From: Micromonospora profundi
GTDB lineage: Bacteria; Actinomycetota; Actinomycetes; Mycobacteriales; Micromonosporaceae
NCBI RefSeq assembly: GCF_011927785.1
Contig: NZ_JAATJK010000001.1
Location: 2,852,001-2,916,000 of the forward strand
Length of the DNA stretch: 64,000 bases
Direction of reading: 5' to 3'
The notes under the pieces are model-generated. The model had not been told where the DNA came from, did no database searches, and saw nothing but the letters and a program-made list of their open reading frames with translations. Both the position numbers and the translations under genes were made by a program. The stretch's first letter is position 1. Every line of letters starts with the position of its first letter. Below are positions 24,272 to 35,219 of this stretch, in pieces.

Positions 24272-24308
24272 GGTCCTGCGGGGCGGGCGGCGGACGCCCC
24301 GCAGGACC
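24272..24308 (+). terminator. Terminator after the CE4 gene
   Basis: Perfect 14-base stem, GGTCCTGCGGGGCG (24272-24285) and its complement (24295-24308), with a 9-base loop, 12 bases after the stop. Confidence 0.85.
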
Positions 24309-24361
24309 CCTCATCGAGCTACCGTCGTCGGGCCACGATCCTCAGTGGCCGAGAGCCGGCG

Positions 24362-24940
24362 TCACGAGGACGTCCGGCCGTCGAGCGCCTCGCGCAGGAT
24401 GTCCGCGTGTCCGGCGTGCTGGGCGGTCTCGGCGATGAGGTGCGCCAGCACCCGTCGCACGCTGTACGCCGTACCCGGCTCGTGCCAGGGCGCCTCCGGG
24501 AGCGGCTGCCGGGCCGACAGGTCGGGCACGGCAGCGATGATCTCCGCACTCCGGTCGGCCACCTGCCGGTAGCGGTCGACGACCCCGGCGAGCGTGTCGC
24601 CGGGCAGCATCCGCAGATCGTTCTGGTGGTCGATCGCCCACTGCGGAAACTCCCGGGCGGCGCCGGCCGTCATGTCGTCCCAGGTGACGCCCTCGGGCAG
24701 CTCGTAGCTCATCGCCGAGGGGCCCTCGACCACGAAGCGCATCCAGGTGTCCTCCATTGACGCGACGTGTTTGATCAGACCTCCCAGGCACAGGGCGCTG
24801 ACCGTGGGACGCTCGCCGGCCTGCTCGTCGGTGAGGTCGCGCGTCGTGTTGATCAGGGCGAGACGGGCGCCTGCGAGCTGGTCGAGCAGTTCGGCGCGTT
24901 CCTGGTCGAGGGCTGCGGTCGGGGTGGTCGTGGCGGTCAT
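24362..24940 (-). CDS. DinB-like / DUF664 protein (putative mycothiol-dependent enzyme)
   Basis: A 192-residue four-helix protein of the DinB superfamily. The pattern LDQERAELLDQLAGARLALI, then LCLGGLIKHVASMEDTWM and the late VLAHLIAETAQHAGHADILREAL gives the three metal-ligand histidines expected of the family (HV, and the HLxxExxxHxGH helix). In actinomycetes many members are mycothiol S-transferases or maleylpyruvate-isomerase-like. The ATG at 24940 is preferred to the one at 24979 because AAGGA precedes it. It is divergent from the WYL regulator, which probably controls it. The exact substrate is unknown. Confidence 0.9.
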   Translation of the reverse strand: MTATTTPTAALDQERAELLDQLAGARLALINTTRDLTDEQAGERPTVSALCLGGLIKHVASMEDTWMRFVVEGPSAMSYELPEGVTWDDMTAGAAREFPQWAIDHQNDLRMLPGDTLAGVVDRYRQVADRSAEIIAAVPDLSARQPLPEAPWHEPGTAYSVRRVLAHLIAETAQHAGHADILREALDGRTSS

Positions 24941-25042
24941 GGTGACGAGGTCCTTCCGGTCGTTCGCGGTGTCGGGCACGAGACGACGATCGCAGCCGAA
25001 GCGGTCAGGTTGTGTCCTCTTCTCCTGACATCATCGGAAGCT

Positions 25043-26068
25043 GTGCCGAAGACCTCAGCTCGACTGCTGTCGCTGCTCTCACTCCTTCAGGCGCGTCGGG
25101 ACTGGCCCGGCGCGCTGCTGGCAGAGCGGCTGGCCGTCAGCCCGCGCACCATCCGTCGGGACGTCGACCGCCTGCGCGAGCTCGGCTATCCCATAGTGGC
25201 CAGCAAGGGCCCCGAGGGCGGGTACCGGCTCGGCGCGGGCACCCGATTGCCGCCCCTGCTCTTCGACGACGAGCAGGCCATCGCCGTCACCGTCGCACTC
25301 CAGATCGCCACCACGGCCGGCGCCGGCATCGAGGAGGCGGCAGCGCGTGCGCTGACCACCGTCCGGCAGGTCATGCCCGGGCGGCTGCGCCACCGCATCG
25401 AGGCCCTGCAGCTCAGCGCCGTCGAGCGGTCGGGCCGACCGAAGCCGCAGGCCGACAGCGGCGTACTCCTGACCCTCAGCACAGCCGTGCACGCTCGCGA
25501 GGTGCTGCGCTTCGACTACGCCCCGGCCCACCCGCCGGCGCCCGGCACCGACATCCCGCCGCGTCAGGTGCAACCCCACCACGTCGTCACCTGGGGTGGG
25601 CGCTGGTACCTCGTGGCCTGGGACCTCGACCGCGACGACTGGAGGACGTTCCGGGTCGACCGGATCAGCCCGCGGACGCCCACCGGGCCTCGCTTCACGC
25701 CCCGCGAACTACCCGGCGGGGACGTGAGCGCCTTCGTCGTCAGCCGCTTCCAGGGGTACGACGGTTGGCCGTGCCGGGGGGAGGTGATCCTCGACCTTCC
25801 CGCCGAGGCCGTCACCCCCTACCTCAGCGACGGCGTGGTCGAGCACCTCGGCCCGGGCCGCTGCCGCGTCGTGGCCAGCTCCTGGTCGTGGACGGGGTTG
25901 GCCGCGACCCTCGGCAGGTTCGACGCCGACATCGAGGTGGTCGGGCCGCCCGAGCTCAGCGACGCCTTCGCCCGGCTCGCCCTCCGCTACGCCGACGCGG
26001 GCCGGGGGGTGGCCCGGTGTAGGACCGTCGGCGACCGGAAGCGCACGGCCGGCACTTCGCTCGCCTGA
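25043..26068 (+). CDS. YafY-type HTH/WYL-domain transcriptional regulator
   Basis: Regulator of 341 residues. The N-terminal HTH (about 5-60) reads SARLLSLLSLLQARRDWPG and LAVSPRTIRRDVDRLRELGYPI. The WYL domain (about 140-230) has GGRWYLVAWDLDRDDWRTFRVDRI in two adjoining pieces, and a C-terminal WCX-like extension follows. WYL domains sense ligands or nucleic acids. GTG 25043 gives the usual family N-terminus; only a short GGAAG lies close in front of it, and the frame is open far upstream without similarity. It is divergent from the DinB-like gene and likely regulates it. Confidence 0.9.
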   Translation: MPKTSARLLSLLSLLQARRDWPGALLAERLAVSPRTIRRDVDRLRELGYPIVASKGPEGGYRLGAGTRLPPLLFDDEQAIAVTVALQIATTAGAGIEEAAARALTTVRQVMPGRLRHRIEALQLSAVERSGRPKPQADSGVLLTLSTAVHAREVLRFDYAPAHPPAPGTDIPPRQVQPHHVVTWGGRWYLVAWDLDRDDWRTFRVDRISPRTPTGPRFTPRELPGGDVSAFVVSRFQGYDGWPCRGEVILDLPAEAVTPYLSDGVVEHLGPGRCRVVASSWSWTGLAATLGRFDADIEVVGPPELSDAFARLALRYADAGRGVARCRTVGDRKRTAGTSLA

Positions 26069-26201
26069 GGACGTATCGCCCGTTGCCTACCCGTTTGATC
26101 CTTCGGACGCGGGGGCACCATGGCATCGACAACCGGGAGCGCGTGACGCCCGTGACGCGCCGACCCGCGTCCCCACCCGACGATGACTGCGGGAGGACCA
26201 G

Positions 26202-26525
26202 ATGCCAGCAGGATCAAGCCCCAAGCGAGAACGGCAGTACGAGCACATCAAGGAGAGCGCGGAGAAGCGCGGCGTCTCGACCGGCCGGGCGAAGGAGATC
26301 GCCGCCCGTACGGTGAACAAGGAGAGGGCCCGCTCGGGCGAAGCCCGCACGGTGAGCCGGTCATCAGTGGCCGACGTGTCGTCCGGGCATCGCGGTGGGA
26401 AGCGCTCGCACACCGGCGCCAAGGGTCGCACCAAGGAGCAGTTGTACAACGAGGCACGGCAGCGCGGCATCAAGGGCCGCTCGTCGATGTCGAAGGCGGA
26501 GCTGGAGCGGGCGCTGTCGAAATAG
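26202..26525 (+). CDS. Small basic protein of the actinobacterial 'plasmid stabilization' type with C-terminal Rho-N/SAP-like motif
   Basis: A 107-residue basic protein. Residues 7-50 (PKRERQYEHIKESAEKRG, then AKEIAARTVNKERARSGEA) match a small family often labelled plasmid-stabilization protein, although this locus is chromosomal-looking. Residues 75-107 (GRTKEQLYNEARQRGIKGRS, then KAELERAL) form the helix-extended-helix seen in Rho N-terminal and SAP domains, which bind nucleic acid. GGGAGG precedes ATG 26202 with 5-base spacing. It is probably a nucleic-acid-binding stress protein; it stands alone between regulator genes. No toxin partner is seen. Confidence 0.8.
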   Translation: MPAGSSPKRERQYEHIKESAEKRGVSTGRAKEIAARTVNKERARSGEARTVSRSSVADVSSGHRGGKRSHTGAKGRTKEQLYNEARQRGIKGRSSMSKAELERALSK

Positions 26526-26627
26526 CGGGGCTTAGTCGTGACATCGGTTCACGGTGGCCGAATACCGACAACACTGGATCGGGGAAGTGTCCGGTTCCGC
26601 CCGTCTGGCGAGACTCTTGGTGGAACG

Positions 26628-26999
26628 ATGCATGACGTGGGAACTGCAGAGACTTCTATGCCTGTCATCTCGCCGCTCGCTGGCGAGCCGATCAAGCGCG
26701 CCGATGCCGAGCGACTCGCGGGCGTGCTGAAAGCGTTCGCCGACCCGGCTCGCCTGCGGCTGCTCAGCCTGATCCAGTCCGCGCCGGAGGGCGAAGCGTC
26801 GGTCACCGACCTGACCGCGCCGCTCAACCTGTCCCAGCCGACAGTGAGCCATCACCTGCGGATCCTCACCGAGGCCGGCCTGATCGAGCGGGAGAAGCGT
26901 GGCGTCTGGGCGTACTACCGCATCGTGCCGTCCGCGATCGCGGCGATCGCCGACCTCCTGACGCCGCCTCGCAAGCGGCCGACGAAGAAGACCCGCTGA
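26628..26999 (+). CDS. ArsR family winged-helix regulator
   Basis: Regulator of 123 residues. The winged helix (about 25-105) has LAGVLKAFADPARLRLLSLI, the recognition helix NLSQPTVSHHLRILTEAGL and the wing EREKRGVWAYYRI. No N-terminal CxC metal site of the classic ArsR/SmtB type is present, so the signal is not obviously arsenite or a soft metal read by that site. The ATG at 26628 follows GGTGG; a later ATG at 26658 is possible. Its stop is 8 bases from that of the convergent PaaX-like gene. The target is unknown. Confidence 0.92.
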   Translation: MHDVGTAETSMPVISPLAGEPIKRADAERLAGVLKAFADPARLRLLSLIQSAPEGEASVTDLTAPLNLSQPTVSHHLRILTEAGLIEREKRGVWAYYRIVPSAIAAIADLLTPPRKRPTKKTR

Positions 27000-27007
27000 C
27001 GCCGACG

Positions 27008-28024
27008 CTACACAGCCGTCCGCCGATGCGGGGGCGGTTCGCGTCGGGCCGGGGGGATCCAGCCCGCGTCGCCATGCACCCCGGCGAGCAGGTCGGCTGT
27101 GGTGTGCGCCGAGATGCCGGGATCCACGCTGTCGGTGAACCGCCCGACGACCGCACGCACGTGCCGCTGCGCCGGGTCGGCGAGACCGTCGTAGACGGCG
27201 GCGAACACCTCCCGGGCCGGCTGCCGGAGCCAACCGGTCGGCAGGAGGTCCCGGGGCAACTGCGGGTCGAGGATGGGAAAGCGCCGGTAGGTGTTCATGA
27301 TTTCGGTACGCGCCCGCACCGCCGCCGCGCCGTCGACCTCCCCGGATCGCACCTGCGGCACCAGTGGCGCCCATCGCTGAAGGAACTCCTCGTAGTGCCC
27401 GCTGATCGCGTCGATGTCCCACGCGTCGATGAGAGCGCGCTGGCTGTCCGCGTCGAGCGCGATCTGCCGTCCACGGAACACAGTGACGGCACCCAGGGTG
27501 AGCTGTACGAGTCGCGCCTGGGCCCTCGGCGTCAACTCGTACGGGGAGATCCACAGCCCGTCGTACAGCGGCGCGTACCCCAGCCAGCGGAGCTGGCCCC
27601 GCAGGGCCCTTCGTTGCGTGCCGCGGTCCTGGGGCAGTGAGAAGGCGACTGTCGTCCAGCATCCGTCCCAGGGCTCGGCGGCGGTGGTGGAGGTGAGGAT
27701 CCAGTGTCCGCCGACGGAGAGGTTGATGGCGGCGGCCTGGGTGAGCCGGTAGGAGCTGTGTCGTCCCTGCCGGCTGCCCTCCAGGACTCCCCGACGGGCC
27801 AGCCTGCTGATCGCGGCACGGGCACCGGCCGTCGTCACGCCCGACTCGGCGAGCAGCGCGACGATGGCCGCGGACGGGAGCGCGGCGCGTGCCCGCAGCG
27901 TGTAGTCCGCCAGCAGGGTCACCGCCACGCCCTGCGGTGAGCTGCCGGCCTGCCGCCGGGGCATCCGGAGCGAGTGCTCCCCATCGTCCGGATAGATCTC
28001 CTCGATGTTGAACGGACTCGTCAC
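27008..28024 (-). CDS. PaaX family transcriptional regulator
   Basis: Regulator of 338 residues. An N-terminal winged helix (about 25-95: SSPQGVAVTLLADYTLR, then GVTTAGARAAISRLARRGVLEG) is followed by the PaaX ligand-sensing region (WDGCWTTVAFSLPQ, LRWLGYAPLYDGLWISP, a long helical segment EEFLQRWAPLVPQV) and the PaaX C-terminal domain (FPILDPQLPRDLLPTGW). Classic PaaX represses phenylacetate catabolism through phenylacetyl-CoA, but no paa genes are visible here, so the target is unknown. GTG 28024 is preferred because GGAG lies five bases upstream; GTG 28030 is too close. Confidence 0.93.
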   Translation of the reverse strand: MTSPFNIEEIYPDDGEHSLRMPRRQAGSSPQGVAVTLLADYTLRARAALPSAAIVALLAESGVTTAGARAAISRLARRGVLEGSRQGRHSSYRLTQAAAINLSVGGHWILTSTTAAEPWDGCWTTVAFSLPQDRGTQRRALRGQLRWLGYAPLYDGLWISPYELTPRAQARLVQLTLGAVTVFRGRQIALDADSQRALIDAWDIDAISGHYEEFLQRWAPLVPQVRSGEVDGAAAVRARTEIMNTYRRFPILDPQLPRDLLPTGWLRQPAREVFAAVYDGLADPAQRHVRAVVGRFTDSVDPGISAHTTADLLAGVHGDAGWIPPARREPPPHRRTAV

Positions 28025-28300
28025 AGGCACTCCGGGCTCTGCTCAGGAACGGTCCACCGACTGTAGACGGACCGGCGGCGGGCCGGGGATTCCGAGGCCT
28101 GCACGTGATCGAGGTACGTCGATTGACACTTCTCGGTCCGGAGACGACACTATCTGCATTGCGATGCCGCACCGAGCCGGGCACAGGGCGAGCACACGTT
28201 GTAGGCGATGCGCGATCACCGCGGGCAGTTGGGCACACCCGCCATCCGAGCGCGCATGCCCGATCCTCAGCCGCACAGCTGATCGAAGGAGTCGTCCCCC

Positions 28301-29665
28301 GTGAGAATCAGAAGAAAACTGCTGCTCGCCCTCACTGCGTCAGTGGCCGCGATCGGTCTGGTGATCCCCGCGTTCCAGCCCGCGTACGCCGCGTCGCTGA
28401 CCGAGGTGACAAGCTTCGGCGACAACCCCGGCCGGATGCGCATGCACGTCTACGTGCCGGACAACCGCCCCGCCAACCCGGCGATCGTGGTGGCCATGCA
28501 CGGCTGCGGCGGGTCCGGCCCCGGCTTCTACTCCGGCAGCGAGTTCGCGAGCCTGGCCGACCGGTACGGATACGTCGTGATCTACCCGAGCGCCACCCAG
28601 CAGGCCGGGTTCGGCAACTGCTTCGACACCTGGTCCGACGCCGCCAAGCGCCGTGGCGGCGGCAGCGACCCGGTGTCGATCATCTCCATGATCCGTTACG
28701 TGCAGCAGCAGTACGGCGGAGACCCCAACCGGGTGTACGCCACTGGCAGTTCGTCCGGCGGCATGATGACCAACCACATGCTCGCGCTCTACCCCGACGT
28801 GTTCAAGGCCGGCGCCGCCTTCATGGGCGTGCCCTTCAACTGCTTCGCCAACGCGGCGGACTACCCGCCCGGGGCCAGCCAGTGCACCGGCGGCAACATG
28901 AACCGCACTCCGCAGCAGTGGGGCGACGCGGTCCGCCAGGCGTACCCCGGCTACTCCGGCCCTCGCCCCCGGGTGCAGTTGTGGCACGGCACCGCCGACA
29001 CGCTCGTTCCGTACTCGCTGCTCCAGGAGACGATCGAGCAGTGGACGAACGTGTTCGGGCTCAGCCAGACACCCACCTCCACCGACACGCCGCAAGCCAA
29101 CTGGAACCGCCGCCGGTACGCCGACAGCGGCGGCACCGTCCAGGTCGAGGCGTACAGCATCCAGGGCGCGGGGCACAGCCTGCCCAGCGCCGGCATGGCC
29201 GCAGCCGCCCTCGCGTTCTTCGGCCTGACCAACCCGCCGACCACGCCGCCTCCGACCACGCCGCCGCCGACCACCCCGCCCCCGACGACCCCGCCGCCGA
29301 CCACCCCGCCCCCGACGACTCCGCCGCCGACGACCCCGCCGCCGGCCAGCGGCTGCGGTGTGACAGTGGCAGTCAACGCCTGGAACAACGGGCTGACGGA
29401 GAACATCACCATCACCAACAGCGGCAGCAGCGCCATCAACGGCTGGTCCCTGGCCTTCGCTCTGCCGAGCGGGCAGACCATCACCTCCGGCTGGAACGCC
29501 TCCTACTCCCCCACCTCGGGGCAGGTGGCGGCCAGAAACCTCAACTACAACGCCACAATCCCCGCCAACGGATCGATCACCATCGGCTTCCAGGCCACGC
29601 ACACAGGTAACACCGCACGGCCCAGCTCGTTCACCCTCAACGGCGCGTCCTGCACACTCGCCTGA
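28301..29665 (+). CDS. Secreted CE1 esterase (PHB-depolymerase family) with CBM2
   Basis: Secreted 454-residue esterase, most likely an acetylxylan or feruloyl esterase. A signal peptide (1-31, ending AYAAS) precedes an alpha/beta-hydrolase domain (about 32-308) with oxyanion-hole motif AMHGCGG, nucleophile Ser151 in ATGSSSGGMMT, Asp in WHGTADTLVP and His in GAGHSLP. A PPTT repeat linker (about 311-348) follows, then a CBM2 cellulose- or xylan-binding domain (about 350-454) with conserved Cys ends and Trp residues in VNAWNNG, NGWSL and SGWNAS. GTG 28301 is preceded by GAAGGAG with 9-base spacing. A TTGACA (28123-28128) is the best -35 candidate upstream, though its -10 partner is weak. Confidence 0.94.
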   Translation: MRIRRKLLLALTASVAAIGLVIPAFQPAYAASLTEVTSFGDNPGRMRMHVYVPDNRPANPAIVVAMHGCGGSGPGFYSGSEFASLADRYGYVVIYPSATQQAGFGNCFDTWSDAAKRRGGGSDPVSIISMIRYVQQQYGGDPNRVYATGSSSGGMMTNHMLALYPDVFKAGAAFMGVPFNCFANAADYPPGASQCTGGNMNRTPQQWGDAVRQAYPGYSGPRPRVQLWHGTADTLVPYSLLQETIEQWTNVFGLSQTPTSTDTPQANWNRRRYADSGGTVQVEAYSIQGAGHSLPSAGMAAAALAFFGLTNPPTTPPPTTPPPTTPPPTTPPPTTPPPTTPPPTTPPPASGCGVTVAVNAWNNGLTENITITNSGSSAINGWSLAFALPSGQTITSGWNASYSPTSGQVAARNLNYNATIPANGSITIGFQATHTGNTARPSSFTLNGASCTLA

Positions 29666-29672
29666 GGACGGC

Positions 29673-29717
29673 GGTACTCCGGGGGTGGCGTCGGCCGGCG
29701 TACATCCCCGGAGTACC
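29673..29717 (+). terminator. Terminator after the CE1 esterase gene
   Basis: Perfect 12-base arms, GGTACTCCGGGG (29673-29684) and CCCCGGAGTACC (29706-29717), with a 21-base loop; the flanks (GACGGC/GGCCGTC) nearly extend the stem. It begins 8 bases after the stop. Confidence 0.75.
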
Positions 29718-29785
29718 GGCCGTCGCGGTCCGACCGGCACGACGCGCCGGTCCCGCGCGGAGCGAAACCATTCGCCCCGGCCGGG

Positions 29786-30400
29786 CTATTCGCCGCTGGG
29801 GACCTGGTCGGTGACCTCGTCGTAGCCGACAGGGGCGGGAGCCCCGGTCGGCGCGTAGATCACGCGGAGCACGCCGGTCGGGAAGACCTCGGTCGCCGTG
29901 ACCTTCAAGTGGTACGGCGTCTCGCCCTCGTCGAACAGCCGGCGACCCTTGCGCGCCGCCACCGGGTGCACAAGCAGGCGCAGCTCGTCGACGAGGCCGG
30001 CGGCGAGCAGCTGCTGCACCACGGAGATCGAACCGGGGATGAGGATGCCCCTGATGCCGGCATCGGCCTTCAGCTCGGTGACCGCGTCGACCAGGTCGCC
30101 CTGGACGAGTTCCGAGTTGCGCCAGGTGAACTCCAGCGGCTGACGCGAGACGACCACCTTGCGGACGTCGCCGAGCTGCTTGGCGAAACCGGCGTCCTCC
30201 CCGCCCGCGGCCTCACGGTCGGGCCAGGCACCGGCGAAACTGTCGTACGTCTCGCGGCCGATGAGCAACACGTCGGAGGTGTCGTAGTCCTCGCCGACGG
30301 CACGGCCCATGTTCTCGTCGAAGTAGGGGAAATGCCAGTCGGGGTCGATCTCGGCCACCCCGTCGGCCGAGATGAACAATGTGGAGATGACCTTCGCCAT
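29786..30400 (-). CDS. Dihydrofolate-reductase-family (RibD C-terminal-like) protein
   Basis: NADPH-binding reductase-like protein of 204 residues. It begins MAKVISTLFISADGVAE, followed by the family segments DVLLIGRETYDSFAGAWPD, ELVQGDLVDAVTELKADAG and GILIPGSISVVQQLLAAGLVDELRLLVHPVA. In actinomycetes such proteins are mostly uncharacterised. They share the fold of RibD reductase and dihydrofolate reductase but are not the essential DHFR. ATG 30400 has GAAGGAG seven bases upstream. It stands alone downstream of the katG terminator. Confidence 0.92.
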   Translation of the reverse strand: MAKVISTLFISADGVAEIDPDWHFPYFDENMGRAVGEDYDTSDVLLIGRETYDSFAGAWPDREAAGGEDAGFAKQLGDVRKVVVSRQPLEFTWRNSELVQGDLVDAVTELKADAGIRGILIPGSISVVQQLLAAGLVDELRLLVHPVAARKGRRLFDEGETPYHLKVTATEVFPTGVLRVIYAPTGAPAPVGYDEVTDQVPSGE

Positions 30401-30505
30401 CGCGGTGCTCCTTCGAGTCGGGTGATGTCGGCACGTAGACCGGCACAGCATCCCAAACTCGCCTGTCCACCACGGCCCCGTCACGGCGGCGCGCCGCAAC
30501 GACGA

Positions 30506-30546
30506 ACGAGCCCCGGTCGATCCCCTGAGGATCGACCGAGGCTCGT
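30506..30546 (-). terminator. Terminator of the furA-katG operon
   Basis: An 18-base stem with one mismatch, 30506-30523 (ACGAGCCCCGGTCGATCC) pairing with 30529-30546, with a 5-base loop, 15 bases after the katG stop on the minus strand. Confidence 0.8.
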
Positions 30547-30561
30547 CGGTTGAGGCAGTGA

Positions 30562-33378
<2,817 letters not shown>

Positions 33379-33450
33379 TCACCGGCCACCCAGGTTACGG
33401 CAGGGGCACCTCGGCATTGCCGTATCGAGGGAAACTCCAGCCGCCCGTGC

Positions 33451-34176
33451 TCAGCGACGGCGCAGCGCCAGCGCGACAGCCGCCAGGACCAGCGTCGCCC
33501 AGACCGGCACCCAGAGGGGCCACTGCTGCGCCAGCGTGCCGAGCGCGCCGCCGACGGCGTAGGCGGCGAGCGTCAGCAGGCCGAGCAGCGAACCTTTCCG
33601 GGCCTGCGACCGGCTGTTTCCGGGGCCGGCGATCCAGCCGACGATCCGCTCTCCGGTCTTGGCGACGGTTCCCGACTGGTACGTGATGGTGGTGGCGACC
33701 CCGGCCGTGCGCACGAACAGGGTCGCCAGGGAACCCATGGCCAGGCCACCGAGGGCAGCGAGCGCCGCCCGGGACTGCGGGCCGGAGCGGCCGTACTCGA
33801 GCAGGACGTTGACGGCCGACCACGCCGCGGTGGCGACCACGACGGCGGCGATGCCGCGGGCCGCCGACGTGCGGACAGTGCCTGTCGCCCGCAGTCGCGC
33901 CACCAGCCCGGCCCCGATGCCGAACGCCACAAGCGAGGCCAACGCGGCCGGCCAGGCCGGTTGGCGGCCAGCCGCGCCGACGCCGATGAAGAGGACGTTG
34001 CCGGACTGGTTGGCGACGAAGGAGCCGTAGCGGAGGAACGCGAAGGAGTCGAGGAAACCGGCGGTGGTGGTGGTCACCGCCAGGACCAGAATCGGATAGC
34101 GGAACTCGCCGTAGGCATCCTGCGGATCGGCCTGGCCCGGTGGGCGCGCTGGCTGTCCAGATCCAGTGCTGGCCAT
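33451..34176 (-). CDS. YoaK/DUF1275 family membrane protein
   Basis: Polytopic membrane protein of 241 residues with about six helices. Family motifs are present: TTTTAGFLDSFAFLRYGSFVANQSGNVLF near the start (in two overlapping pieces), and AGVATTITYQSGTVAKTGE in the second half. Members are small integral membrane proteins of unknown function found across bacteria. It is monocistronic. The 258 bases upstream of its ATG (34177-34435) hold AT-rich sequence but no gene I can support. Confidence 0.9.
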   Translation of the reverse strand: MASTGSGQPARPPGQADPQDAYGEFRYPILVLAVTTTTAGFLDSFAFLRYGSFVANQSGNVLFIGVGAAGRQPAWPAALASLVAFGIGAGLVARLRATGTVRTSAARGIAAVVVATAAWSAVNVLLEYGRSGPQSRAALAALGGLAMGSLATLFVRTAGVATTITYQSGTVAKTGERIVGWIAGPGNSRSQARKGSLLGLLTLAAYAVGGALGTLAQQWPLWVPVWATLVLAAVALALRRR

Positions 34177-34435
34177 CGGTTCTCCACTGTTCCGTGAGGT
34201 ATCGACCTCGCTTTACCCAATGCAGCATAGAGAGCAGAGAGTCAGTTTTTGCCCGCTTCGCGCACCGCCCACAAGCGGTTGACTCTCACCGGCCTGTGCG
34301 CCTTCCCCGTCGGCATTCCCGGCGGGCTCACACCTGGGCGCTGATCGTGATGCTGATCGCCCTGGCCTCGGGGAGCGACCGGCAGCGTCGGCGAGCACCC
34401 GACGCTGACGTCCCGTTCGACCAGGCGTACCGACG

Positions 34436-35164
34436 TCAGGTGCCGGTGCCGCTGTCGAGATATTCGGCGAGCCGGGCCGCGCCGGTGAGCATCGCCCTGC
34501 CGCGTTCGGTGAGCCGGTGCCGCCACTGGCGCAGTGACGCGGCGAGCGGTTCGGTGCCGCCTGCCTCGCGCACCTGACGCACCACGCCCGCGATGTGGTC
34601 GAGGCGGTAGCCACCGCGGCGCAGCAGGTGGGCGAGTTCGGCGTCGCGGACGTCGTCCGGCGAGTAGCGGCGGTGGCCGGTCACCGGGTCGCGCACCGGC
34701 TGGAGAAGTCCGGCGCGCTCCCACTTGCGCACTGTCGCCGGTCGTACGCCGAGCCGGTGCGCCAGCACGCTGATCGGCACGGCTGCGCGGCCCTGCGGCC
34801 CGCGCTCGACCCCGACGAGAAGCGGAACGGCCTCCTCGACAGCGTCCAGCGTCTCCCGGTCACGTTGCAACAGGGCGTGGCCCCGGTCGATGACCCGCAA
34901 CGCCGCGTCGATCTCGCCCCGGTTGACCGCGCGCATGATCTCGCCACCGGCCGCGTAACCGTGGCCGGGGATGAGCGCGAGGTAGGCGCCCAGCGCCTTG
35001 GCGTGCGCCTCGGTGAACCGGCGGTAGCCGCTCGGGCTGCGCTGCGCAGGCGGCAGGACACCGTCTCGCTCGTAGTTGCGTACGGCCTGCGCGGAGAGGC
35101 CGTACGTCCGCGCGAGGTCGATCGGTCGACGTACCCCCGCGTTTGAGGGTTTTGCCTGTGTCAT
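34436..35164 (-). CDS. TioE-type MerR regulator with two HTH domains
   Basis: Regulator of 242 residues with tandem MerR-like DNA-binding domains. The first (about 13-75) reads RPIDLARTYGLSAQAVRNYERDG and SPSGYRRFTEAHA; the second (about 128-190) reads ISVLAHRLGVRPATVRKWERAGL and VTGHRRYSPDDV. A helical linker lies between (about 80-120). Two HTH domains in one chain are the mark of the TioE subfamily, named from an antibiotic (thiocoraline) cluster. ATG 35164 is divergent from the erythromycin-esterase-like gene with a 55-base gap that holds a GAAAGTTTC palindrome, so it likely regulates that gene and itself. Confidence 0.88.
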   Translation of the reverse strand: MTQAKPSNAGVRRPIDLARTYGLSAQAVRNYERDGVLPPAQRSPSGYRRFTEAHAKALGAYLALIPGHGYAAGGEIMRAVNRGEIDAALRVIDRGHALLQRDRETLDAVEEAVPLLVGVERGPQGRAAVPISVLAHRLGVRPATVRKWERAGLLQPVRDPVTGHRRYSPDDVRDAELAHLLRRGGYRLDHIAGVVRQVREAGGTEPLAASLRQWRHRLTERGRAMLTGAARLAEYLDSGTGT

Positions 35165-35180
35165 TAGTGCTCGATCGCTC

Positions 35181-35212
35181 GAAAGTTTCAAAGGGTGGTT
35201 CAACGATACGGT
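35181..35212 (+). promoter_or_regulatory. Divergent promoter/operator between tioE-like and esterase-like genes
   Basis: A perfect odd palindrome GAAAGTTTC (35181-35189) and a second inverted repeat TCAAC-N6-GTTGA (35200-35215) lie in the gap. TACGGT (35207-35212) ends seven bases before the esterase ATG, so that gene would be leaderless. The palindromes are candidate sites for the two-HTH MerR protein. Confidence 0.5.
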
Positions 35213-35219
35213 TGATGGA

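Noticed and set aside
26202..26525. Plasmid maintenance locus or toxin-antitoxin system
   Set aside because: Only the single small basic protein is present, with no toxin, partition or replication gene around it; the surroundings are ordinary chromosomal regulators.
29230..29345. Repeat array in the CE1 gene
   Set aside because: These are codons of a Pro/Thr linker in a secreted protein, with the reading frame maintained; not a separate element. The same applies at about 62980-63080.
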